Source: GCA-2728135 sp002728135
GTDB taxonomy: Bacteria; Pseudomonadota; Alphaproteobacteria; UBA828
Assembly: GCA_963997635.1 (NCBI GenBank)
Contig: CAXEND010000012.1
Location: 1-64,000 of the forward strand
Reading direction: 5' to 3'
DNA length: 64,000 nt
A model generated the notes under the pieces. It was not told the DNA's origin. It saw nothing but the letters and a program-made list of their open reading frames with translations, and searched no databases. This document shows, piece after piece, positions 9,712-17,847 of this stretch (position 1 is the first letter of the stretch; each line of letters opens with the position of its first letter). Position numbers and translations under genes: made by a program.

Positions 9712-10921
9712 CTAATCCATAAGCTGTATGAAGAGCCCGAACAGCTAACTCCGTATACTCTTCTGAAACTAGAACACTAATTTTGATTTCTGATGTTGAT
9801 ATAACTTGAATATTTATGCCTTTGTCTCCTAGGGCATTAAACATCTTGCTGGCCACGCCTGCATGGCTCCTCATACCCATGCCAATTACTGATATTTTAG
9901 CCACATATGCATCAGACTCTATTCTTTCAAATTCCAGATTTATGGCATCACTATCAATCACAGATAAAGCTTTATCTAGATCATTTCTTGGAACTGTAAA
10001 TGTCATGTCTGTTGACTTACCATCCGAAGATACATTTTGAACAATCATATCTACATTTATTGAAGCTTCAGCTAGGGGTCCGAATAAGGCTGCCGCAACA
10101 CCAGGTTTGTCGGCCATATTAAGTATGGTAATTTTTGCTTCTTCTCGGCTATAAGTCACGCCACTTAAAATTTCTTGTTCCACTATATTTTCCTCATCTA
10201 CTACAAAAGTGCCCGGCAAATCAGAAAAGCTAGATAAAACTTGCAAAGGGACATGGTGTTTCATAGCCATTTCTACAGATCTTGTTTGTAAAACCTTAGC
10301 ACCTTGTGAAGCCATCTCAAGCATTTCTTCATATGTTATTTTATCTATTTTCTTGGCACCAGTAACTATTCGCGGATCAGCAGTAAAAACACCTTCAACA
10401 TCAGTACAAATATCACATCTATCTGCTCCGATAGAGGCAGCAAGGGCTACAGCTGAAGTGTCAGACCCTCCTCGTCCAAGTGTTGTAATTCTATTCTCAC
10501 TGCTAATACCTTGAAAACCAGCAACTACAGGTATTTCACCAGATTGAATGGCTTTATTCAATCGTTCTGATATCACATTTGTTATTCTTGCAGAACTATA
10601 TGAATCATTTGTCTCAAATGGTATCTGCCAGCCTAACCAAGATCGAGAGGATATACCAAGCTTCTGCAGATATAATGCTAGTAAGCCTGCCGTGATTTGC
10701 TCCCCTGAAGATAAAACACTATCATACTCTTTCAAATCATTGTGGTTATGAATTTCACTAACCCAATCAACAAGTTGATCTGTGAACCCTGCCATTGCAG
10801 ACACGACAACTGCTATTTTGTGCCCTTGCTCTTTTAAAGCCTTAACCCTAAGAGCAACAAGCTTAATACAGTCTAAGTCAGCAACTGAAGTGCCACCATA
10901 TTTTTGAACTATAAGTGCCAT
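9695..10921 (-). CDS. lysC: aspartate kinase
   Basis: Phosphorylates aspartate, the first step towards lysine, threonine, methionine and diaminopimelate. The kinase signature KYGGTSV is at residues 7-13. The domain continues with 'GRGGSDTSAVALAA' and 'CDICTDVEGVFTADPR', followed by two ACT regulatory domains (about 265-400), so feedback inhibition by lysine and/or threonine is expected. 408 residues, full length. Divergent from ubiG; its stop overlaps the start of the nitronate monooxygenase gene. Confidence 0.96.
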   Translation of the reverse strand: MALIVQKYGGTSVADLDCIKLVALRVKALKEQGHKIAVVVSAMAGFTDQLVDWVSEIHNHNDLKEYDSVLSSGEQITAGLLALYLQKLGISSRSWLGWQIPFETNDSYSSARITNVISERLNKAIQSGEIPVVAGFQGISSENRITTLGRGGSDTSAVALAASIGADRCDICTDVEGVFTADPRIVTGAKKIDKITYEEMLEMASQGAKVLQTRSVEMAMKHHVPLQVLSSFSDLPGTFVVDEENIVEQEILSGVTYSREEAKITILNMADKPGVAAALFGPLAEASINVDMIVQNVSSDGKSTDMTFTVPRNDLDKALSVIDSDAINLEFERIESDAYVAKISVIGMGMRSHAGVASKMFNALGDKGINIQVISTSEIKISVLVSEEYTELAVRALHTAYGLDAATK

Positions 10922-11024
10922 TTTAAATTAACTTGATTAAATTTTAATAACGCTCATTACATTGTAAAATTTAAGAATGTTAATACATACTGCCCAAAGC
11001 TATATGAAGCAAGGATTACAAAAC

Positions 11025-11828
11025 ATGGAACCTGCAGAGTCTTTAAAAAAGCATACAAATACAATGAATAAAAATGATCATAATGTTTCAAATGAAGAAG
11101 TAGAAAAGTTTTCTAATCTAGCTGATAAGTGGTGGGATCCCCATGGACCTTTTCGTCCTCTACATCAAATAAACCCTGTCAGACTTATGTATATTCGGTC
11201 CAATTTGTGCTTACATTTCAATTTAAATCCACAAAATATGAGTCCATTATTAAACCTCTCGATACTTGATATAGGCTGCGGAGGTGGCCTTATTGCAGAG
11301 CCGCTTGCGAAGATGGGTGCAAATGTAACTGCGATCGATGCCTCAGAGAAAAATATTAATGCTGCACAAATCCACTCAATTAATTCTGGTTTAAATATTA
11401 ACTACAAAAGCGTTACTGCTGAAAGTTTAGTTGATAAAGGTATAAAATTTGATGTTGTTTTAGCATTGGAAACCATTGAACACGTTAAAGACCTAGCATC
11501 TTTTATCAAAATTTGCTCATTACTTATTAAACCTAACGGAGCAGTGTTTTTTTCTACACTTAATCGTACACCAAAGTCATGGGTCCTTGGAATCATAGCA
11601 GCTGAATATGTCTTGGGTTGGCTTCCAAGAGGTACTCACGACTGGAAAAAATTTGTAAAACCTTCAGAGCTTGTAAGCCTTATGAAACAGGAACAAATGA
11701 ACCCGTCAGACATAAGTGGGTTAAGCTATAATCCGCTAACTAACGATTGGTCAAAAACTAATAATTTGTCAGTAAATTACATTCTGTTTGGGGAAAAAAT
11801 TATTAAAAAATATATAATAATTTCATAA
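11025..11828 (+). CDS. ubiG: ubiquinone biosynthesis O-methyltransferase
   Basis: SAM-dependent methyltransferase that adds both O-methyl groups in ubiquinone synthesis. Family marks are 'FSNLADKWWDPHGPFRPLHQ' near the N-terminus and the SAM loop 'DIGCGGGLIAEPLA', followed by an acidic 'IDAS'. The frame is open from an ATG at 10977, but the ATG at 11025 is preceded by AAGGA nine bases upstream and fits the family better; ATG 11064 is also possible. Convergent with the DUF1178 gene, 15 bases away. Together with COQ9 downstream it supports a ubiquinone-based respiratory chain. Confidence 0.93.
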   Translation: MEPAESLKKHTNTMNKNDHNVSNEEVEKFSNLADKWWDPHGPFRPLHQINPVRLMYIRSNLCLHFNLNPQNMSPLLNLSILDIGCGGGLIAEPLAKMGANVTAIDASEKNINAAQIHSINSGLNINYKSVTAESLVDKGIKFDVVLALETIEHVKDLASFIKICSLLIKPNGAVFFSTLNRTPKSWVLGIIAAEYVLGWLPRGTHDWKKFVKPSELVSLMKQEQMNPSDISGLSYNPLTNDWSKTNNLSVNYILFGEKIIKKYIIIS

Positions 11829-11843
11829 AACATTAACATAATT

Positions 11844-12317
11844 TCATGAGTCGTGGCGAGGCAACCACGGCATCTGTGATACTTCAATCCCCTCGTCTTT
11901 AAGCTCTTGAGCTTCTTCAGGTGATGCATCACCATAGACATTTCGATGATCAGACTCTCCGTAATGCATTTTTCTAACTTCTTCGGGGAACTTCTCACCA
12001 ACATTGTCAAAGTTTTTTTCAACATGTTTCCGCATTTTTTTTAGTACCTCCATGGCTTCAGCTACATGTTCAGGTTTAGGAACCTTTGTTGAAACTGGGA
12101 CAGGTGCATTATTAATTGGCTGGATTTCCTCATTCTTACCACTTCGTTGTTTGCTAGTAGATATATTAGGTGCCATGGGTGCTTTTTTAATTTCTATATC
12201 CCCACAAACTGGGCAAGATACTTCACCAGCTATAACTTGAGATTCAAAAGTTTGGCTATCTGCGAACCATGCCTCAAAAATATGTTCACGTGAGCAGGTT
12301 AGATCGAATACTATCAT
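11844..12317 (-). CDS. DUF1178 family protein
   Basis: Small cytoplasmic protein of unknown function common in alphaproteobacteria. The N-terminus 'MIVFDLTCSREHIFEAWF' and a CPVCG knuckle about 30 residues later look like a zinc ribbon. The middle is Pro/Val/Lys-rich and the C-terminal third carries the conserved 'GEFPEEVRKMHYGE'-like region (here 'GEKFPEEVRKMHYGE') and 'ALPEEA'-like acidic turn. I place the start at the ATG at 12317; the frame extends to a TTG at 12341 but the family begins here. Located between ubiG and a small methyltransferase gene, as in related genomes. Confidence 0.88.
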   Translation of the reverse strand: MIVFDLTCSREHIFEAWFADSQTFESQVIAGEVSCPVCGDIEIKKAPMAPNISTSKQRSGKNEEIQPINNAPVPVSTKVPKPEHVAEAMEVLKKMRKHVEKNFDNVGEKFPEEVRKMHYGESDHRNVYGDASPEEAQELKDEGIEVSQMPWLPRHDS

Positions 12318-12397
12318 AATTTTTCTAGATCCCTTGAACAACTCATACTAAAAAGTCATACACTATAAAATATATATTTGGAAACTATATTAGCAAG

Positions 12398-12931
12398 ATG
12401 CTCAATCATTCTTTAGAAGATTTATCACCATCACAATGGGTGGTTCGCCATTCAAAATACATCAAAAACAAAGGTAATGTTTTAGACCTTGCGTGTGGTA
12501 CTGGGCGGCACACAAGATACTTACTATCCCTTGGCCACCACGTAACTGCGATTGATATTGACATATCAAAAATGAAAAATATTAATACTTACAATTCCCT
12601 TGACAAAATACAATATAATCTCGAAAAATCATCTTGGCCATTACAAGATAGAATATTCGATGGTGTGATAGTTACAAATTATTTACATCGACCAATTATT
12701 CCATTTATTCTAGAATCACTTGCCACCAATGGAACGCTAATATACGAAACTTTTGCAGTAGGTAATGAGTCTTATGGAAAACCTAAGAATCCTGATTACC
12801 TATTAAAGAGAGGGGAATTACTAGATATTTGCCATAAAAAATTAAGTATTGTTGCATACGAGGATATAGTTGTAAAAAAACCGAAACAAGCTGTACTACA
12901 ACGTATTTGTGCCATCAGAAAATCTACTTAA
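12398..12931 (+). CDS. small class I SAM-dependent methyltransferase
   Basis: A 177-residue Rossmann-fold methyltransferase. The SAM motif 'VLDLACGTGRHT' is at residues 28-39 and an acidic 'AIDID' marks the end of the second strand. The size and 'HTRYLLSLGHHVTAID' pattern resemble the TehB/Tam-like small methyltransferase group. The substrate is unknown. It is transcribed away from DUF1178 and meets the nitrilase-family gene tail to tail with 11 bases between stops. ATG start at 12398, with no strong Shine-Dalgarno seen. Confidence 0.82.
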   Translation: MLNHSLEDLSPSQWVVRHSKYIKNKGNVLDLACGTGRHTRYLLSLGHHVTAIDIDISKMKNINTYNSLDKIQYNLEKSSWPLQDRIFDGVIVTNYLHRPIIPFILESLATNGTLIYETFAVGNESYGKPKNPDYLLKRGELLDICHKKLSIVAYEDIVVKKPKQAVLQRICAIRKST

Positions 12932-12942
12932 AGTATAAAATA

Positions 12943-13767
12943 CTATAATAGTCTATATTTTTTTTCATGTTTAAGGGTGGGCAATTCTAATCTTACACGA
13001 CTAACTGTATTAAGGTTAATATCGGCAATTATAGACCTTACTCCTTCACCAGCATCAGCTAACACTTTACCCCAAGGATCAACTATCAGTGAATGTCCGT
13101 AGGTTGACCGGCCACCGGAATGCTGCCCCCACATGCCTGGAGCAACAATAAAACAGCCAGACTCAATAGCACGTGCTCTAACCAAAACATGCCAATGATC
13201 TTTGCCTGTAAATCTAGTAAAAGCAGCGGGAATAGTTATAACTTGTGCTCCAGCATTGGCTAGCAGAGAATATAAAGATGGAAATCGCAGATCATAGCAA
13301 ATAGTCATACCAATTTTTCCCCAAGGCAAATCAACAACTACTGCTTTGTCTCCATTTTTATAAAGGTCTGACTCATTATAAATTTCCCCACTTGAAAGGG
13401 TAACATCAAAAAGGTGAATTTTATTATAATTACCTATTATATTTCCATTTGAATCAATTAGAATCGAGCAGTTCAAAAGCTTTCTACCTTTTGATTTTAA
13501 TGCTAACGAACCTATTAAAATATATGTTTTAGTTCTAATTGCTAAATCCGCAAATGTAGATATTGCAGGGTGGTCTTTAAGAGTGCCAGATTGCTCTATT
13601 AAAGAGTCCACGCAATGTTCCATAAGTGCAACATTCTCTGGTGTCGCTATAAACTTAGCTCCTTTACTAGCCACATCAAGAATCATTTCACTAACTACAG
13701 AAATATTTTCTTCCATATTTTGAGTAGATGAAGGCTGAATACAAGCCACACGAATTGAATTTGGCAT
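12943..13767 (-). CDS. carbon-nitrogen hydrolase (nitrilase superfamily, Nit-type)
   Basis: Cytoplasmic C-N hydrolase with the nitrilase catalytic triad visible as E44 ('TPENVALMEH'), K116 ('NKIHLFD') and C157 ('ICYDLRFP'). The closest recognised subgroup is Nit1/Nit2-like omega-amidase, which in other organisms repairs deaminated glutathione or hydrolyses 2-oxoglutaramate; I infer that role only by similarity. 274 residues, full length. ATG start with AGGA eight bases upstream. It follows grxC by 5 bases on the same strand, a pairing that fits glutathione metabolism. Confidence 0.9.
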   Translation of the reverse strand: MPNSIRVACIQPSSTQNMEENISVVSEMILDVASKGAKFIATPENVALMEHCVDSLIEQSGTLKDHPAISTFADLAIRTKTYILIGSLALKSKGRKLLNCSILIDSNGNIIGNYNKIHLFDVTLSSGEIYNESDLYKNGDKAVVVDLPWGKIGMTICYDLRFPSLYSLLANAGAQVITIPAAFTRFTGKDHWHVLVRARAIESGCFIVAPGMWGQHSGGRSTYGHSLIVDPWGKVLADAGEGVRSIIADINLNTVSRVRLELPTLKHEKKYRLL

Positions 13768-13772
13768 ATATT

Positions 13773-14024
13773 TTATCCTAGTTTTGTATCAAGTACTCCA
13801 CTTTTCTCTATAGCCGCCAAATCATCTGAACCGCCTATATGCTCATCGTTAATAAATATTTGAGGTACATAATGTGACCCCGCTCTCTCAATCATTTCAT
13901 CACGACATTTTTCATTTGATGTAACGTCATATTCCAAAAAAGATATATTTTTATTTTTAAGTATTTTCTTTGCACGCACGCAAAATCCACACAAAGATGT
14001 AGTGTATATTTCAACTTTTGGCAC
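13773..14024 (-). CDS. grxC: glutaredoxin 3 (GrxC type)
   Basis: A thioltransferase of 83 residues with thioredoxin fold. The redox site is CGFC, in place of the commoner CPYC, followed by 'VRAKKIL'. The glutathione-binding 'YVPQIFINDEHIGGSDDL' is intact. Both active cysteines are present, so a dithiol mechanism is expected. I choose the GTG at 14024: it has GAGG seven bases upstream, whereas the TTG at 14030 would be only one base from it. Co-directional with the nitrilase-family gene 5 bases downstream. Confidence 0.94.
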   Translation of the reverse strand: MPKVEIYTTSLCGFCVRAKKILKNKNISFLEYDVTSNEKCRDEMIERAGSHYVPQIFINDEHIGGSDDLAAIEKSGVLDTKLG

Positions 14025-14201
14025 AATCAAGCCTCGTTTATAAAATTATAAATCAATATTAATTTAAGAATTATTATGGAGTATAAGATATTATGGCTAA
14101 ATCTAATATTATTAATAACCTGTAATTTTTTTTACCTGAAATAATATATGATTTAATGTTATATTTCACAAATTCTAGAATGTTTGGAAACTCTCACAAT
14201 A

Positions 14202-15089
14202 ATGGAAAAATCTGACTCAATATTTGACCAAAATGCTTTGTTCCAGCATCGCAAACGTGCAAAAAAAGAATTTAAATTACACGACTTCATGATTCAGGAA
14301 GTTGCTGGACGCCTATCAGAACGATTAGAAGAAACAAATCGTAATTTTGATACTGCCATTGGTATTTGTTGGCAGAATAGAATTCTTAGAGAAATATGTC
14401 ATAGAGCAAATAACATTGATAAACTTATTATATATAACAATTGCAAAACAAAAAATTCTGATAAAAATCAGATAATTGCAGAACCTGAACTTTTTCCTAT
14501 TGCCCCCAAATCTATAGACTTATTTGTTAGCCTACTGGAATGGCACTGGATAAATGACCTGCCTGGTGTGCTGTCGCAATCTCTATCTGCACTAAAATCA
14601 GACGGCTTGATCCTTGGGGCTATGTTTGGAGGAAACACACTAACTGAACTCCGCACCGTACTTATTGAGGCCGAAATGATTACAAAAGGAGGAGTCACTC
14701 CTCGTATCCCGCCTTTTGTAGACGTTGAAACATTAGGAAACTTACTTTTAAGGATAGGGTTTACGCTACCTGTGATTGATATAGACACGATAAATGTAAC
14801 CTACCCTAATGCATTCAAATTAATGCATGAAATAAGAGGAATGGGAGAAACAAACTGCTTAACAAAACGAAGTAAAAAATTTACCAGAAGAGATATACTT
14901 TATAGAGCAGCTGAATTATATAATGATAAATATGGGACAAGCGATGGAAGAATTAATGCAACATTCCAAGTAATCTTCTTTACTGCTTGGGCACCCCATC
15001 ATTCTCAACCTAAACCTAAGAAACGCGGAAGTGGCAAATACTCTCTTGAGTCTGCTATTAATAATTTTGAGGGCATTAAAAACAAATAA
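14202..15089 (+). CDS. BioC/NDUFAF5-like SAM-dependent methyltransferase
   Basis: A protein of about 295 residues beginning 'SIFDQNALFQHRKRA', the hallmark N-terminus of the alphaproteobacterial group related to BioC and the mitochondrial complex I assembly factor NDUFAF5. The SAM loop is degenerate: where GxGxG is expected it reads 'TAIGICWQN', although the later 'DLFVSLLEWHWINDLPGVLSQ' and 'GAMFGGNTLTEL' segments are conserved. Whether it acts as methyltransferase or as an NDUFAF5-type hydroxylase cannot be decided. I choose ATG 14202 over an upstream TTG at 14184. Its stop is one base from the convergent mutT stop. Confidence 0.85.
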   Translation: MEKSDSIFDQNALFQHRKRAKKEFKLHDFMIQEVAGRLSERLEETNRNFDTAIGICWQNRILREICHRANNIDKLIIYNNCKTKNSDKNQIIAEPELFPIAPKSIDLFVSLLEWHWINDLPGVLSQSLSALKSDGLILGAMFGGNTLTELRTVLIEAEMITKGGVTPRIPPFVDVETLGNLLLRIGFTLPVIDIDTINVTYPNAFKLMHEIRGMGETNCLTKRSKKFTRRDILYRAAELYNDKYGTSDGRINATFQVIFFTAWAPHHSQPKPKKRGSGKYSLESAINNFEGIKNK

Positions 15090-15090
15090 T

Positions 15091-15513
15091 TTAAAGAAAA
15101 TCTCTGAGAAATGCCTTTAATGGTGAATCTGCAGGTAACATATCAAAATTTCTTAGTTCTCTGATATTAACCCATTTTAATACTTGGCCTTCAACTGGCT
15201 TTGGACTTCCATTCCAAACACGACAAACAAAAAGAGGCATCAATAAATGAAATGATTCGTATTTGTGAGATGCAAATGTCAATGGTGAGAGACAGCTCTT
15301 ATCAATTCTGATGGCAAGCTCTTCCTCAACTTCCCTTATTAAGGCCCCCTCAGGGGTTTCCCCTTTTTCCACCTTACCACCAGGAAATTCCCAATAGCCG
15401 GCCATATGCTTGTGAATCGGACGTTTTGAGATCAAAACTCTATTGTCTAAATCGATTAATGCTATTGCTACAACAAGCTTTAGAGGAACTATTTTATGAT
15501 CTGTATCCTGCAT
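15091..15513 (-). CDS. mutT: Nudix hydrolase, 8-oxo-dGTP diphosphatase type
   Basis: Sanitises oxidised nucleotides, preventing A:T to C:G transversions. The Nudix box is complete: 'GGKVEKGETPEGALIREVEEEL' positions give G-x5-E-x7-R-E-x2-E-E. At 140 residues it is the normal MutT size, with 'WEFPGGK' before the box. The ATG at 15513 lies inside the end of argJ (20-base overlap), so it is the second gene of a coupled argJ-mutT unit. Confidence 0.92.
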   Translation of the reverse strand: MQDTDHKIVPLKLVVAIALIDLDNRVLISKRPIHKHMAGYWEFPGGKVEKGETPEGALIREVEEELAIRIDKSCLSPLTFASHKYESFHLLMPLFVCRVWNGSPKPVEGQVLKWVNIRELRNFDMLPADSPLKAFLRDFL

Positions 15514-16717
15514 TTATCTCTATATATCTATGTGTAAGGTCACTGGTCCATACCTGTGCCGAGCCATTACCAAGACCTAGATCTATATCTATATTAATCG
15601 ACCTTGCCTTCATGTGCCTTACAGCCTTAGCTTCCGAGTAAGAACTACAAATGCCGCCATCAGTTGCCACTAACTGTCCACCAATCCAAATTTTCATACG
15701 TTTTTGATTAATTTTCTCTCCTGCATTACCTGCAGCTGCAGCTAACCTGCCCCAATTTGGATCGGACGCGGCTAAAGCCGTTTTAACCAATGGAGATTCA
15801 GCAACAGATTTAGCTATACGTTTCCCAGATTGATTACTTCGGGCACCAGATATCCTGATTGATGCTACTTTGGTAACTCCCTCTCCGTCCCGGACGATTT
15901 GCATAGCCAAATTCATACAAATTTTATTTAAGGCATCACGAAAAAGTAAAATCTCAGATGATTTAAGGTTTTTCACAGCAGGATGTTTTGCCTGCCTAGT
16001 TGCAAAAATTAAGCAAGTATCACTTGTCGAGGTATCTCCATCAACTGTTATAGAATTAAATGAATTATTAACTATCGGACGTATTAATCCTCTAAGAATT
16101 GAAGATGGGAGATTGGCATCAGTAAAAATAAAGCCCAACATAGTAGCCATATTTGGTGCGATCATGCCTGAGCCTTTTGCTATAGCATTAATAGTTACAG
16201 TGGTTTTACCAATTTTTGTTCTACACCAAGCGGCCTTTGGGTATGTATCAGTAGTCATAATTGCCCTAGCAGCATCTACCCATGGCGAGTTATATTTTTT
16301 GGAACATAGTTCAGGCAAAGCTGAAAGGATTGAATCAATTGGCAACACCTCGCCAATTACCCCTGTAGATGCAACAAATACATTTTCTGGTCGGCACGAA
16401 GCATGTCTGCCAATAAATTTTGTTGTATCATTAACAGCTTTCAATCCTAAATGTCCTGTGTGAACGTTCGCATTTCCAGAATTAACTAACAGAGCACGTG
16501 CATAACCTTTAGGAAGAATTTTTCTGCACCAATCTATCGGTGCACCACAAATATCATTTTTTGTCAAAACTCCTGCAACTGAAGCACCTTTAGGAAAGGA
16601 CACATAAAGCAGATCCTTTTTATCAACATATTTAATACCAGCAGATGTTACAGCTAAATTTACACCCTCTAGTGTTGGCATTTTTGGAAATGATTTTGGA
16701 GCAAACGGGGATATCAA
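15494..16717 (-). CDS. argJ: bifunctional glutamate N-acetyltransferase / amino-acid acetyltransferase
   Basis: Recycles the acetyl group from N-acetylornithine to glutamate in arginine synthesis. The precursor self-cleaves into two chains; the cleavage motif 'APNMATMLGF' (Ala-Thr bond) and the preceding 'AKGSGMI' are intact. 407 residues, full length. The start is TTG at 16717 with AGGAG seven bases upstream, and the family N-terminus 'SPFAPKSFPKMPTLEGV' begins right after it. It lies downstream of the prolyl-isomerase gene and overlaps mutT. Confidence 0.96.
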   Translation of the reverse strand: MISPFAPKSFPKMPTLEGVNLAVTSAGIKYVDKKDLLYVSFPKGASVAGVLTKNDICGAPIDWCRKILPKGYARALLVNSGNANVHTGHLGLKAVNDTTKFIGRHASCRPENVFVASTGVIGEVLPIDSILSALPELCSKKYNSPWVDAARAIMTTDTYPKAAWCRTKIGKTTVTINAIAKGSGMIAPNMATMLGFIFTDANLPSSILRGLIRPIVNNSFNSITVDGDTSTSDTCLIFATRQAKHPAVKNLKSSEILLFRDALNKICMNLAMQIVRDGEGVTKVASIRISGARSNQSGKRIAKSVAESPLVKTALAASDPNWGRLAAAAGNAGEKINQKRMKIWIGGQLVATDGGICSSYSEAKAVRHMKARSINIDIDLGLGNGSAQVWTSDLTHRYIEINAGYRS

Positions 16718-16779
16718 GTTACAACTCCTAGATTTTGTGATCGGTCTTTTGACTATTAAATAATAAAAAAGTGGATAAA

Positions 16780-17628
16780 TTATTTTTCTATTAATAAATT
16801 AGATAAATTTGATTCTCTAATGTTTATTACTGCAGATCTTCTTGCCTCTCCTATCACTGAAGTCATTACCATACGTTCTAATTCATCCCTAAGTTCATCC
16901 TTAACTAAATTAAAGTCTGGGGCAGTCCTTGGTCTAATTTCTTCCAATTTTATAACATGCCACCCAAACTTCGTCTTTACTGGTTTACTTACTTCACCTG
17001 GGGTCAGAGCAAAAGCTACTTGAGAAAAGTCTGGGACCATAGATTCACGTGTAAAAAAACCAAGATCACCTCCATTTGAAGCACTCGGGCCTATAGACTT
17101 TTGAGAAGCTAGCTGAGAAAAGTCAGCGCCTTCGGATAATTCAACTAATATAGATTCAGCCTCCTCCTTGGTTTTTAGAAGTATATGTCGAGCTCTTATC
17201 TCCTTATCACTATCCAGCTGTGAAACTAGCTGTTTATAACGTGCAAGAATAGTATCCTCTTTAACATTTTTAGCATATAGGTTCCGTAGGTAATGTTCAC
17301 GCTTGAGTTGATCAATAAGGAAACTTAATTCATTTTTGTAGCTTTTTTTGGAAGTAATATTTTCTTCATCCGCTTTTGCGGAGAGAATCTTTAGGTCTAT
17401 TAATTGCTGAAGCATCATCTGACTTAATGAAGTTTTTGCCATATCTTGATAATCAGCAGGAAGAGAACTGATAGCTAGCTTAAGTTCGGCTAGTGTAATC
17501 GGATTGCCGTCTACATCGGCAATTATTTTATCTGAATCTTCGCTTGCAATAACTGGCGATGATATAGAGAAAGTGCTTACTAACAGTGATAAGGCAAAAA
17601 TTATAATATATGATTTTATGTTATACAT
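16780..17628 (-). CDS. periplasmic parvulin-type peptidyl-prolyl cis-trans isomerase
   Basis: A SurA/PpiC-like exported folding factor. It has an N-terminal signal peptide (residues about 1-28, ending near 'PVIASED') and a SurA-type helical N-domain ('NPITLAELKLAISSLP'). A parvulin domain (about 140-235) contains 'RARHILLKTKEEAESIL', 'GGDLGFFTRESMVPDF' and 'TKFGWHVIKLEE'. It probably helps outer-membrane protein folding. Divergent from secA, a sensible pairing of export and folding, and upstream of argJ on the same strand. Confidence 0.92.
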   Translation of the reverse strand: MYNIKSYIIIFALSLLVSTFSISSPVIASEDSDKIIADVDGNPITLAELKLAISSLPADYQDMAKTSLSQMMLQQLIDLKILSAKADEENITSKKSYKNELSFLIDQLKREHYLRNLYAKNVKEDTILARYKQLVSQLDSDKEIRARHILLKTKEEAESILVELSEGADFSQLASQKSIGPSASNGGDLGFFTRESMVPDFSQVAFALTPGEVSKPVKTKFGWHVIKLEEIRPRTAPDFNLVKDELRDELERMVMTSVIGEARRSAVINIRESNLSNLLIEK

Positions 17629-17761
17629 AGTTAATTTATACTCTTATTTTAAGTTTGAACTTTTGATCAAAATATTAGTTTTTCACTCACCATAATGCAT
17701 ATAATACTTAAATAAAAATACTAACTATCACATTATAGTGTATGAATAATGTAGCGATCCG

Positions 17762-17790
17762 TTGACACAACAACACGACGTGACTATTTC
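17762..17790 (+). promoter_or_regulatory. candidate secA promoter
   Basis: A perfect -35 hexamer TTGACA (17762-17767) and a weak -10 TATTTC (17785-17790) are separated by 17 bases and lie about 60 bases upstream of the secA ATG. The -35 match is striking in AT-rich DNA; the -10 is only 4/6, so the call is moderate. Confidence 0.42.
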
Positions 17791-17847
17791 TTTTATTTTA
17801 AAAGGTTTGATTTATAACCATTATTACACAAACTCCAGGATCGGCAA

